Positions 50,176-58,157 of a stretch of DNA of 64,000 bases are shown in pieces. A program made the translations under genes and the position numbers. Every line of letters starts with the position of its first letter. Position 1 is the first letter of the stretch. The notes below the pieces were generated by a model. It was not told where the DNA came from and searched no databases. It saw only the letters and a program-made list of their open reading frames with translations. This stretch comes from Mycobacterium kyorinense (GTDB lineage: Bacteria; Actinomycetota; Actinomycetes; Mycobacteriales; Mycobacteriaceae), in contig NZ_LQPE01000166.1 of assembly GCF_002101735.1 (NCBI RefSeq), positions 47,764 to 111,763 on the forward strand, given 5' to 3'.

Positions 50176-51087
50176 GTGGCGATGACGATCAGCGATCCGA
50201 TCGGGCAGGTCGAGCGTGCGGTGAGTGACCCGCCCGACCCGCGGGTGAAGCGGCGCGGGCGTCGGCTACGGACGGCCGGGATGGACGACGGCCTGATGGG
50301 CGTGGCGCTGCTGGCCGGTCCGGCCAACGTGATCATGCAGTTGGCCCGCCCCGGCGTCGGATACGGCGTGCTGGAAAGCCGGGTGGAAAGCGGTCGAGTC
50401 GACCTGCATCCGGTCAAGCGGGCGCGCACCACCTTCACCTACCTGGCAGTCGCCAGCGCGGGCAGCGACGAACAGAAGGCGGCGTTTCGCCGGGCGGTCA
50501 ACCGCGCGCACGCGCAGGTGTACTCGACGGACGAAAGCCCGGTGCAGTACAACGCGTTTGATCCAGAGTTGCAGTTGTGGGTCGGCGCCTGTCTGTACAA
50601 GGGCGGGGTCGACATCTACCGCATCTTCGTCGGCGAAATGGACGACGAAGAGGCCGAGCGGCACTACCGCGAGGGGATGGCGCTGGGCACCACACTGCAG
50701 GTTCCGCCGGAGATGTGGCCGGCCGATCGCGCCGCATTCGACAAGTACTGGCAGGAGTCGCTGGACAAGGTGCACATCGACGACGCGGTGCGCGAGTACC
50801 TCTATCCGATCGCGGTGGGCCGCATGCCCGGCGTGACACTGCCCGGTCCGGTGCAGCGCCGGCTGGACAGCTTTGGGCTGCTGATCACCGCCGGCTTTCT
50901 GCCGCAACGGTTCCGCGACGAGATGCGGTTCCCCTGGGACGCCGCCAAACAGCGGCGCTTCGACCGGCTGATGGCCGTGCTGCGCACGGTCAACAACCTG
51001 ATGCCACGATTCGTCCGCAAATTCCCGTTCAACGTGCTGCTGTGGGATCTGGACCGGAGGATCAAGACAGGCCGGCCGCTGGTCTAA
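50176..51087 (+). CDS. DUF2236/MpaB-type oxygenase family protein (Rv0276-like)
   Basis: This 303-residue protein matches the oxygenated haem/latex-clearing-like DUF2236 family: LMGVALLAGPANVIMQLARP, RRAVNRAHAQVYSTDES, FDPELQLWVGACLYKGGVDI and EMWPADRAAFDKYWQESLDK. The conserved His in RAHAQV would bind the cofactor. The substrate is unknown. The start is GTG 50176 or ATG 50182. Its stop overlaps the convergent vapC by 4 bp. Confidence 0.85.
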   Translation: MAMTISDPIGQVERAVSDPPDPRVKRRGRRLRTAGMDDGLMGVALLAGPANVIMQLARPGVGYGVLESRVESGRVDLHPVKRARTTFTYLAVASAGSDEQKAAFRRAVNRAHAQVYSTDESPVQYNAFDPELQLWVGACLYKGGVDIYRIFVGEMDDEEAERHYREGMALGTTLQVPPEMWPADRAAFDKYWQESLDKVHIDDAVREYLYPIAVGRMPGVTLPGPVQRRLDSFGLLITAGFLPQRFRDEMRFPWDAAKQRRFDRLMAVLRTVNNLMPRFVRKFPFNVLLWDLDRRIKTGRPLV

Positions 51088-51518
51088 ATCCCCGGACGGA
51101 TGTGGCGTACGGAGGTGAACCGGGCGAAGTCCCGGTCGAGAGTCACCACGTGACAGTGGTGCTCGGCGGCGATGGCAGCGAGGACGGCGTCGGGGATCAG
51201 GTCACCGGACGCGTCTGCCTCGTCGCATATTTCGCGGAGCAATGCGACGTGGCGTGGACCCGGGTTCGTCGGAAGGTGATGCGGTTGGGCGCTGGTTGCC
51301 TCGATGAAAGCGAACGCCTCGGCTCGCGGCGAGGGAACCTCAAAAATCCGTCGATTCGTCGCCAACCGCAGAAAGGATGCCCAGACCGCGTTGGGGACGC
51401 TGAAAGGTTCGTCGCCGGTGAGCAACTGATCGAACCAGGGTCGGACCGTCTGGTGATCGGGGTGGTCACCTCGATGCGCGGCCAGCACCACGTTGACGTC
51501 GAGAAGGAACATGCTCAC
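51084..51518 (-). CDS. vapC: PIN-domain toxin VapC (VapC25-like)
   Basis: This 144-residue PIN ribonuclease has acidic residues in FLLDVNVVLAAHRGDH (Asp7), the helix NAVWASFLRLATNRRIF, SGDLIPDAVLAAIAAEHHC and VVTLDRDFARF, as expected for a Mg-binding site. VapC toxins cleave specific tRNA or rRNA sites. The start ATG overlaps the vapB stop as ATGA. Position between Rv0276- and Rv0281-like genes matches VapC25. Confidence 0.92.
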   Translation of the reverse strand: MSMFLLDVNVVLAAHRGDHPDHQTVRPWFDQLLTGDEPFSVPNAVWASFLRLATNRRIFEVPSPRAEAFAFIEATSAQPHHLPTNPGPRHVALLREICDEADASGDLIPDAVLAAIAAEHHCHVVTLDRDFARFTSVRHIRPGI

Positions 51519-51769
51519 CGACGCGTATTCAGGTCCAGGTCCTCGTCGAGAACTTCGGCCAAGGCCCGGTTCGAGGTCAAGTCGAGGCCCGGCCTGGGGC
51601 CGGTGCCATGGAACACCGGCACGCTCGGCCGGGGCTTCCGGTCATCGGCCGCCGCAAGTTCGCGGCGAAGGGCGTCTTCGATCACCGCGCCCAGCGATTG
51701 GCCTCTCTCCCGGGCCCGCCGTTTGGCGGCCGCGAGCAGTTCATCGGAGATCGACACGGTGGTGCGCAT
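51515..51769 (-). CDS. vapB: Antitoxin VapB (VapB25-like)
   Basis: This 84-residue protein has a ribbon-helix-helix N-terminus (MRTTVSISDELLAAAKRRAR, GQSLGAVIEDALRREL) and a C-terminal tail (LDLTSNRALAEVLDEDLDLN) that would fill the VapC active site. It is the first gene of the vapBC operon. The upstream gap (51770-51851) contains TGATGTC...GCATCA half-sites that may serve autoregulation. Confidence 0.92.
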   Translation of the reverse strand: MRTTVSISDELLAAAKRRARERGQSLGAVIEDALRRELAAADDRKPRPSVPVFHGTGPRPGLDLTSNRALAEVLDEDLDLNTRR

Positions 51770-51851
51770 GATGTCTATCGTATGGCATCAGACGCATCAC
51801 TACCCGTCGTCGGGCGGTGTAGCCCAATCCTGTTGGCGTAGGGTCGGTTAC

Positions 51852-52757
51852 ATGCGTACTGAAGGTGACACCTGGGACATCACGACGAGTGTCGGTTCGA
51901 CCGCGTTATTCGTGGCCACCGCCCGAGCATTGGAAGCCCAAAAGCCCGACCCGCTGGCGATCGACCCGTTCGCCGAGGTGTTCTGCCGCGCGGTGGGGGG
52001 ACCGTCGGCCGACGTCCTCGACGGCAAGGCTCCCGAGCACCAATTGAAGACAACCGATTTCGGCGAGCACTTCGTCAACTTCCAGGGCGCCCGTACCCGG
52101 TATTTCGACAACTACTTTCGGCGGGCCGCTGACGCCGGTGTGCGGCAGGTGGTCATCCTGGCCGCCGGGCTGGATTCCCGCGCCTACCGGCTGCCCTGGC
52201 CCGGCGGGACGACGATCTTCGAGTTGGACCAGCCTCAGGTGCTGGAGTTCAAGCGTGAGGTGCTCGCCGAACACGGCGCAAAGCCACGAGCCGAGCGCCG
52301 TGAGGTCGCCGTCGACCTTCGCGAAGACTGGCCACAAGCATTGCGGGACACCGGTTTTGATCCGTCCCAGCCGTCGGCCTGGATTGCCGAGGGTCTGCTG
52401 ATCTACCTTCCGGCCACCGCGCAGCATCAGTTGTTCACCGGAATCGATGCGCTGGCCGCCTCAGGTAGCCATGTCGGCTTGGAGGACGGTGCCCCGCTTC
52501 CTCCGGAGGAGTTCGCCGCCGCCGTAGAAGAAGAACGCGCGGCCAGAGCCGAAGGCGATCAACGTCTGTTCTTTCAGTTGGTCTACAACGAGCGGTGCGC
52601 GCCGGCCGACCAGTGGTTCGGTGAGCGGGGCTGGAACGCGGTGCCGACCCCGCTGGCGGATTACCTACGGGAAGTCGGGCGACCGGTTCCGGGGCCGGGC
52701 ACAGAGGCGGGACCGATGATCGCCCGCAACACCTTGGTCAGCGCTGTCAAGAGCTGA
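51852..52757 (+). CDS. SAM-dependent methyltransferase (Rv0281-like)
   Basis: This 301-residue methyltransferase is of the leucine carboxyl methyltransferase-like family, much expanded in mycobacteria. ATG 51852 starts MRTEGDTWDITTSVGSTALF. The SAM-binding motif is VVILAAGLDSRAYRLPWPGG, followed by FELDQPQVLEFK and WIAEGLLIYLPATAQHQLF. The substrate is unknown. Its stop overlaps the convergent PPE gene by 11 bp. Confidence 0.9.
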   Translation: MRTEGDTWDITTSVGSTALFVATARALEAQKPDPLAIDPFAEVFCRAVGGPSADVLDGKAPEHQLKTTDFGEHFVNFQGARTRYFDNYFRRAADAGVRQVVILAAGLDSRAYRLPWPGGTTIFELDQPQVLEFKREVLAEHGAKPRAERREVAVDLREDWPQALRDTGFDPSQPSAWIAEGLLIYLPATAQHQLFTGIDALAASGSHVGLEDGAPLPPEEFAAAVEEERAARAEGDQRLFFQLVYNERCAPADQWFGERGWNAVPTPLADYLREVGRPVPGPGTEAGPMIARNTLVSAVKS

Positions 52758-54303
52758 TCTCCCAGCTGCCCGGCATCATCGGCATCGCCGGCCCACCGCC
52801 GAACCGATCGTCGTCCAGCGTCGCCAAGCCCGCCGCGTGCTGGACAGCGGACTTGGCTGCGGTTCCGGTGAAGCCCAGCGGTCCCGCGCCACGATCGGAG
52901 GCCATCGTCGTCGGGCCGTCCGGCTCCAGGAACTCGTAGCGATAACCGCGGTCGATCCGTTGGCCCGCCGCCCGCCGACGCCTGGCGTCTTTTTGCCGCA
53001 CCGCTGACGCCGCCGCGGGCGCCGGTTCCGCGGAGACCTCGGCTGCCGCCTTGGGCGCCTTGCCGCGAACGCTCGACTCCCCGCCAGACCCGAGAACGCC
53101 TGCGAGATATGGGTAGATGGAGCTTTGGGCGCCGAGGGTAGCTTCCGGGCCCGTCAGCGGCGGTGATGGGGGCGGAACGCTCGGCGGAGGTGGAGCCATT
53201 GGTGCAGGTGCGGTTGCGACCGGCGCAGCCGCGGGCGGTGGGACAGCGGTCGGGGTGGGAGCGGCCGCGATGGCCGGGACTGGGGGCACCGTCGCGACGG
53301 GCATTGGTGCCGCAGCGACTGGAACCGGCGCCGGCGCAGTCACGCCGGCCAGCCCGGCCAGACCGGCGAATCCGCCCGCCGCTCCGGCCGGCGCGATTGC
53401 CATCGGTGCGGTCAATCCCAGGGTGTAGATCGGATTGCTGAGCACAAAGCCGATCAGCCCCGCCGGGTTGTAGAGAATGAGCCAGATCAGATACATCGTG
53501 CGATGCACGACGAACTGGGTACCGAGAAGCAGCACTGCCTCGAGGAACTGCACCGGGTTACCCGCATAGTTGGCAAGCATGGCTCCGGCGCGCGGGAGGA
53601 AAGTCGCCAAGCTCGGCTGCATCATCTGGAAGGAATTCGGCGAAAACGGATTGAATTGCGGCGGGAAGATGGCCTGCAGCCACTGCTCGGGAGTGGTGGG
53701 CAGGGTGGTGCCCATGCCGGGCATATTGCCCATGCCCGAGCCGCTGCTCATGTCCGATTTCATGATCTGCGGCGCCGCTGCAGTACGTGGGGTCGTGGCG
53801 ATCGCCGCGGCCGAAACAGCCTGGTAGACGGTCATGGTGGTGGCCGCTTGGACCCACATCCGCACATAGTCGGCCTCGTTGAGGGCGATCGGGATGGTAT
53901 TGATGCCGAAGAAATTGGTCGCCACCAACCCGGCGTGGGTGGTGTGGTTGGCGGCCAGCTCGGGCAGCGTGGGCATGGTGGCCAACGCGGTCGTGTAGGC
54001 GGTTGCCGCGCTCACCAGCTGGGCGGCCGTTGCGGCGCAATCGGCGCTGGCCTGCGTCAGCCAGGCGACGTAGGAAGCGTGGGCGGCAACATACGACTCC
54101 GCGCTCGGGCCCTCCCACGCGCCGGCTTGCGTCGCTCCCAGTACAGCGGTGAGTTCGTCTGCAGCCGAGGCGTATTCGGTGCTAAGCGAGTCCCACGCGG
54201 CGGCGGACGCCAGCAGCGGCCCCGGGCCCGGTCCACTGCTCAGCAGCGCCGAATGTACTTCCGGCGGTAAGGCCATCCAGATCGGCGCGGCTCCTGCGGT
54301 CAT
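52747..54303 (-). CDS. PPE family protein, related to PPE4 of ESX-3
   Basis: This 518-residue protein starts at ATG 54303 (MTAGAAPIWMALPPEVHSAL). The PPE domain (1-180) contains the P-P-E motif, AAAWDSLSTEYASAADELTA and NFFGINTIPIALNEADYVRM. A hydrophobic middle and a long Pro/Ala-rich linker (320-400) follow. The C-terminus LGFTGTAAKSAVQHAAGLAT...FGGGPAMPMMPGSWE repeats that of the PPE gene at 62430, so the two are paralogues. It is transcribed divergently from eccA3 across a 450-bp region with Zur- and IdeR-like sites. In M. tuberculosis the PPE here (PPE3, Rv0280) has the opposite arrangement. Confidence 0.9.
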   Translation of the reverse strand: MTAGAAPIWMALPPEVHSALLSSGPGPGPLLASAAAWDSLSTEYASAADELTAVLGATQAGAWEGPSAESYVAAHASYVAWLTQASADCAATAAQLVSAATAYTTALATMPTLPELAANHTTHAGLVATNFFGINTIPIALNEADYVRMWVQAATTMTVYQAVSAAAIATTPRTAAAPQIMKSDMSSGSGMGNMPGMGTTLPTTPEQWLQAIFPPQFNPFSPNSFQMMQPSLATFLPRAGAMLANYAGNPVQFLEAVLLLGTQFVVHRTMYLIWLILYNPAGLIGFVLSNPIYTLGLTAPMAIAPAGAAGGFAGLAGLAGVTAPAPVPVAAAPMPVATVPPVPAIAAAPTPTAVPPPAAAPVATAPAPMAPPPPSVPPPSPPLTGPEATLGAQSSIYPYLAGVLGSGGESSVRGKAPKAAAEVSAEPAPAAASAVRQKDARRRRAAGQRIDRGYRYEFLEPDGPTTMASDRGAGPLGFTGTAAKSAVQHAAGLATLDDDRFGGGPAMPMMPGSWEISS

Positions 54304-54580
54304 CACGAACCTCTTCCGATAACACCCTCCGATATAGCACGCAATACGATATTCTATGCACGCAGATACGGAGATTTAGAGCGCTTTTCTCCGTATTGGC
54401 TGTGAAAATCGATTGTTGTACCCGCGGATGCGTGGAAGGATTTTGCCGTGTCGGGGCTGGGGTGCCTGAGCTGTCGAGCGATGCCCGCTCGGGTCGGGGA
54501 ACCCGACACGGCAGCGGTCCGACTGATAGTGAGACCCGCTCAATCGAGGGCGTCAGCGTGGGGTATGGTCCCGAGCGAGG

Positions 54581-54607
54581 CGTTATCGAAAATGGTTTTC
54601 ATAAACG
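54581..54607. promoter_or_regulatory. Zur (FurB)-like box upstream of eccA3
   Basis: The 27-bp near-palindrome has arms CGTTATCGAAAA and TTTTCATAAACG around TGG, with 9 of 12 paired positions and a GAAAATGGTTTTC core. It closely resembles the TGAAAATCATTTTCA-type mycobacterial zinc-regulator box. ESX-3 of M. tuberculosis is repressed by Zur with zinc. It lies 147 bp upstream of the eccA3 start. Confidence 0.7.
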
Positions 54608-54704
54608 TGCGGTGCCGGAAGGAGGCTGTCGTGTTGCGTCAGTCTCGTGGCCGTGGCCGCTCGCTGCTCCAACAGGGGCGTCTCGACACTTAGCTTATGC
54701 AATG

Positions 54705-54734
54705 CTAACTTCAGCGAAGTTAGGTAGCACTAAC
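54705..54734. promoter_or_regulatory. Overlapping palindromes, IdeR-like, before eccA3
   Basis: CTAACTTCAGCGAAGTTAG (54705-54723) is a palindrome with perfect 8-bp arms. It overlaps GTTAGGTAGCACTAAC (54719-54734), which has GTTAG/CTAAC arms and matches the IdeR consensus TTAGGTTAGGCTAACCTAA at about 12 of 19 positions. The site is 20-50 bp before the eccA3 GTG, close to its AGGAGG ribosome site (54738-54745). Confidence 0.5.
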
Positions 54735-54753
54735 AACAGGAGGAGACGGGGGC

Positions 54754-56595
54754 GTGGACAGCGCTGACACCGGCACGCTTGCGACGCGGCCCGCAACTGC
54801 CCGGGTTGACGACGACGTCATCAGCCGATTCGCTACCTGCTGCCGGGCGCTCGGGCTCAAGGTTTACGACCGCCGGCGCCCGGCCGACCTGGCCGCCGCC
54901 CGGTCCGGCTTCATCGCCCTCACCCGTATCGCCTACGACCAGTGCGACGCTTGGACCGGCCTGGCCGCTGCCGGCGACGTGTCGGCCCGTGTGCTGGAAG
55001 CGGTTTCGCGCACCGCCCCCACCGCGGGGATCTTGCAGCGCCGCGTCGAACTGGCGCCGCGAGCGTTGGGTTTCTACTACGACACCGGTTTGTATCTGCG
55101 GTTTCGTGCCACCGACCCCGACGATTTCCACCTCGCCTATGCGGCGGCGCTGGCCGCCGAGGGCAAGTACGCCGACGCACACAAACTGGCCGGCGAGATC
55201 GCCGAGAGCCGGCCGAGCTGGCGCGACGCCCGCTGGGTCACGGTGGCCATCCACTACCGCGCCGAGCGCTGGTCCGACGTCGTCAAACTGCTGACCCCCG
55301 TCGTCAACGATCCTGACCTGGACGAGACGTACGCGCACGCCGCCAAGATCACGCTGGGCATCGCCTTGGCCCGGCTGGGCATGTTCGCCCCGGCACTGTC
55401 ATACCTGGAGGAACCCGACGGTCCGGTCCCCGTCGCCGCGGTCGACGGCGCACTGGCCAAAGCGCTGGTACTGCGCGCACACGTCGATGAAGAGTCGGCA
55501 AGCGAAGTCCTGCAAGACCTTTACGCGGCCAATCCGGAGAACGAGCAGATCGAGCACGCCCTGTCCGACACCAGCTTCGGGATCGTCACCACTACTGCGG
55601 CCCGGATCGAGGCGCGTACCGATCCATGGAATCCGGAGACGGAGCCCAGTGCCGAAGACTTCATCGACCCTGAATCCCGGGAGCGCAAGGCCGAGTTGCT
55701 CGCCGAGGCCGAACGCCAGCTCGCCGAATTCATCGGACTGGAGCAGGTCAAAAACCAGGTGGCGCGCCTGAAGAGCTCGGTGGCAATGGAATTGGTGCGC
55801 AAGCAGCGGGGGCTCACGGTGGCCCAGCGCACCCACCACCTGGTCTTCGCCGGACCGCCCGGTACCGGTAAGACCACGATCGCCCGTGTCGTCGCCAAAA
55901 TCTATTGCGGCCTGGGTCTTTTGAAGAAAGAGAACATCAAAGAGGTGCACCGCGCAGACCTGATCGGCCAGCACATCGGTGAGACCGAAGCCAAGACCAA
56001 CGCGATCATCGACAGCGCACTGGACGGCGTGCTGTTCCTCGACGAGGCCTACGCGCTGGTCGCGACGGGCGCCAAGAACGACTTCGGGCTGGTAGCCATC
56101 GACACCCTGCTGGCCCGGATGGAGAACGACCGCGACCGGCTGGTGGTGATCATCGCCGGGTACCGCGCCGATTTGGACAAGTTCCTCGACACCAACGAAG
56201 GTCTGCGATCGCGGTTCACCCGCAGCATCGACTTCCCGTCGTACAACCCGGGCGAACTTGTCGAGATCGCGCACAAGATGGCCGAGCAACGCGACAGTGC
56301 CTTCGAGAAGGCCGCCCTCGACGATCTGGAGAAGCTGTTCGCCCATCTGGCTACCTCGACGACGCCCGATTCCAACGGCGTCAACCGGCGCAGCCTCGAC
56401 ATCGCCGGTAACGGCCGGTTCGTCCGCAACATCGTCGAAAAATCCGAGGAAGAAAGAGAATTCCGATTGGATCACTCGGAACAGGCGGGAACAGGTGAGT
56501 TCACCGACGAGGAACTGATCACCATCACCGCTGGCGACGTCGCCAACTCGGTGGAACCGCTGCTGCGTGGCCTCGGCCTGTCGGTGCCATCATGA
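54754..56595 (+). CDS. eccA3: ESX-3 AAA+ ATPase EccA3
   Basis: This 613-residue cytosolic protein has an N-terminal TPR-type helical half (about 1-290) and a CbxX/CfqX-type AAA+ domain. Its Walker A is GPPGTGKTTIARVVAK (Lys373), Walker B is GVLFLDEAYAL, and the sensor region is IAGYRADLDKFLDTNEGLRS with arginines after it. EccA ATPases act on ESX substrates or PE/PPE-chaperone complexes. GTG 54754 is preceded by AGGAGGAG. It overlaps eccB3 by 4 bp and leads the ESX-3 operon used for mycobactin-dependent iron uptake. Confidence 0.95.
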   Translation: MDSADTGTLATRPATARVDDDVISRFATCCRALGLKVYDRRRPADLAAARSGFIALTRIAYDQCDAWTGLAAAGDVSARVLEAVSRTAPTAGILQRRVELAPRALGFYYDTGLYLRFRATDPDDFHLAYAAALAAEGKYADAHKLAGEIAESRPSWRDARWVTVAIHYRAERWSDVVKLLTPVVNDPDLDETYAHAAKITLGIALARLGMFAPALSYLEEPDGPVPVAAVDGALAKALVLRAHVDEESASEVLQDLYAANPENEQIEHALSDTSFGIVTTTAARIEARTDPWNPETEPSAEDFIDPESRERKAELLAEAERQLAEFIGLEQVKNQVARLKSSVAMELVRKQRGLTVAQRTHHLVFAGPPGTGKTTIARVVAKIYCGLGLLKKENIKEVHRADLIGQHIGETEAKTNAIIDSALDGVLFLDEAYALVATGAKNDFGLVAIDTLLARMENDRDRLVVIIAGYRADLDKFLDTNEGLRSRFTRSIDFPSYNPGELVEIAHKMAEQRDSAFEKAALDDLEKLFAHLATSTTPDSNGVNRRSLDIAGNGRFVRNIVEKSEEEREFRLDHSEQAGTGEFTDEELITITAGDVANSVEPLLRGLGLSVPS

Positions 56596-58157
56596 CCGCC
56601 CGCGAACCCGACGACGAGCGGCGCTCGTTCTCGTCGCGCACACCGGTCAACGACAACCCCGACAAGGTCGTCTATCGTCGCGGCTTCGTCACCCGCCACC
56701 AGGTAAGCGGCTGGCGATTCGTCATGCGCCGCATTGCATCTGGGGTTGCGCTGCACGACACCCGGATGCTCGTCGACCCGCTGCGCACGCAGACCCGTTC
56801 GGTGGTGATGGGCGTGCTGATCCTGGTCACCACCCTGGTGGGCTGTTTTGTGTTCTCGCTGATCCGGCCCAACGGGTCACCGGCCAACAACCCGGTGCTG
56901 GCCGACCGCTCCACCGCCGCGCTGTACGTGCGGGTCGGGGACCGACTGCACCCGGTGCTCAACTTGACCTCGGCGCGGCTGATCGCCGGCCGGCCGGTCA
57001 ACCCCACCACCGTGAAAAGCAGTGCGCTGGACCAATTCCCACGCGGCAACTTGATCGGCATCCCCGGCGCGCCGGAGCGGATGGTGCAAAACACCGACAA
57101 GGACGCCAACTGGACGGTGTGCGACGCCGTCGGTGGCCCGGATGTCGGTGTCACGGTGATCGCCGGCACCCCGGACAGCAGCGGCGCCCGCGCGGCGACG
57201 CTGGCCGCCGGGCATGGCGTGCTGACCAAAAACGACGCCGGCACCTGGCTGCTGTGGGACGGCAAGCGCAGCCGCATCGACTTGGCCGACCGCGCCGTCA
57301 CCGGTGCGTTGGGCTTCGGCACGGACGTGCCTGCGCCGCGGACGATAGCCGCCGGCCTGTTCAACGCGATTCCCGAGGCGCCGGCGCTGACCGCCCCGGC
57401 CATCCCCGATGCCGGAAGCCCGCCGCAGTTCCCGTTGTCGGTGGGAGCGCCGGTCGGCGCCGTCGTCGTCGCCTACGCTGCGGACAACACCCCGCTGTAC
57501 TACGCGGTCTTACCCGATGGGCTGCAACCGATTTCGGCTGTGCTGGCTGCGATGCTGCGCAATGCCAACTCCTACGGCCTGGACCAGCCGCCCCGGCTCA
57601 GCGCCGATCAGGTTGCGAAGCTGCCGGTGTCGCGGGTGCTGGACACCGCGCGCTATCCGGACCAGCGGATCACTCTGGTCGACGCCGCCCATGATCCGGT
57701 CACCTGTGCGCATTGGAGCAAGCCGGCCGGAGCCGCTACGAACTCACTGACCCTGCTGTCCGGCTCGGCGCTGCCGGTGCCCGAGGCGGTGCACACCGAG
57801 GATCTGGTCAGTGCCGGTGCCGGCGGGACAGCGACGCGTGTCGCCCTGGCACCCGGCACCGGTTACTTCGCCCAGAGCGTCGGCCAGGGCGCGGAGTCAC
57901 CGGCGGCGGGGTCGCTGTTCTGGATCTCCGACACCGGTGTGCGTTACGGCATCGACACCGAAGCCGGTTCCACCGGCCGCTCCAAAACCGTTGAAGCTCT
58001 TGGCCTCAACCCGCCCCCGACTCCGATCCCGTGGTCAATGCTGTCGCTGTTCGCGCCCGGCCCCACGCTGTCGCGCGCCGACGCGTTGCTCGCCCACGAC
58101 GGCCTGGCGCCCGACAAGCGGCCCGGTCGAATGACCTCAGCTGAGGAGACCCGATGA
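56592..58157 (+). CDS. eccB3: ESX-3 membrane core component EccB3
   Basis: This 521-residue protein has a short cytosolic N-terminus (YRRGFVTRHQVSGWRFVMRR), one transmembrane helix at about 76-96 (VVMGVLILVTTLVGCFVFSL) and a large periplasmic domain with the repeat-type fold of EccB. EccB forms the periplasmic part of the type VII membrane complex with EccC, EccD and EccE. Its start overlaps eccA3 and its end overlaps eccC3, each by ATGA. Confidence 0.95.
   Translation: MTAREPDDERRSFSSRTPVNDNPDKVVYRRGFVTRHQVSGWRFVMRRIASGVALHDTRMLVDPLRTQTRSVVMGVLILVTTLVGCFVFSLIRPNGSPANNPVLADRSTAALYVRVGDRLHPVLNLTSARLIAGRPVNPTTVKSSALDQFPRGNLIGIPGAPERMVQNTDKDANWTVCDAVGGPDVGVTVIAGTPDSSGARAATLAAGHGVLTKNDAGTWLLWDGKRSRIDLADRAVTGALGFGTDVPAPRTIAAGLFNAIPEAPALTAPAIPDAGSPPQFPLSVGAPVGAVVVAYAADNTPLYYAVLPDGLQPISAVLAAMLRNANSYGLDQPPRLSADQVAKLPVSRVLDTARYPDQRITLVDAAHDPVTCAHWSKPAGAATNSLTLLSGSALPVPEAVHTEDLVSAGAGGTATRVALAPGTGYFAQSVGQGAESPAAGSLFWISDTGVRYGIDTEAGSTGRSKTVEALGLNPPPTPIPWSMLSLFAPGPTLSRADALLAHDGLAPDKRPGRMTSAEETR

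Larger units (their letters stand above)
54304..54753. promoter_or_regulatory. 450-bp divergent control region, PPE gene / ESX-3
   Basis: No gene is convincing here. Besides the Zur-like box (54581-54607) and IdeR-like palindromes (54705-54734), described separately, it holds a 9-bp inverted repeat ATACGGAGA (54366-54374) / TCTCCGTAT (54388-54396). That repeat is 63-93 bp upstream of the PPE start. It also has a partial Zur-like half-site TGAAAATCGATTGTT at 54403. Both promoters may respond to zinc or iron. Confidence 0.6.

Noticed and set aside
51770..51851. TGATG/CATCA half-sites before vapB as a defined operator
   Set aside because: Arms are only 5 bp with irregular spacing; kept as a remark, not a feature.
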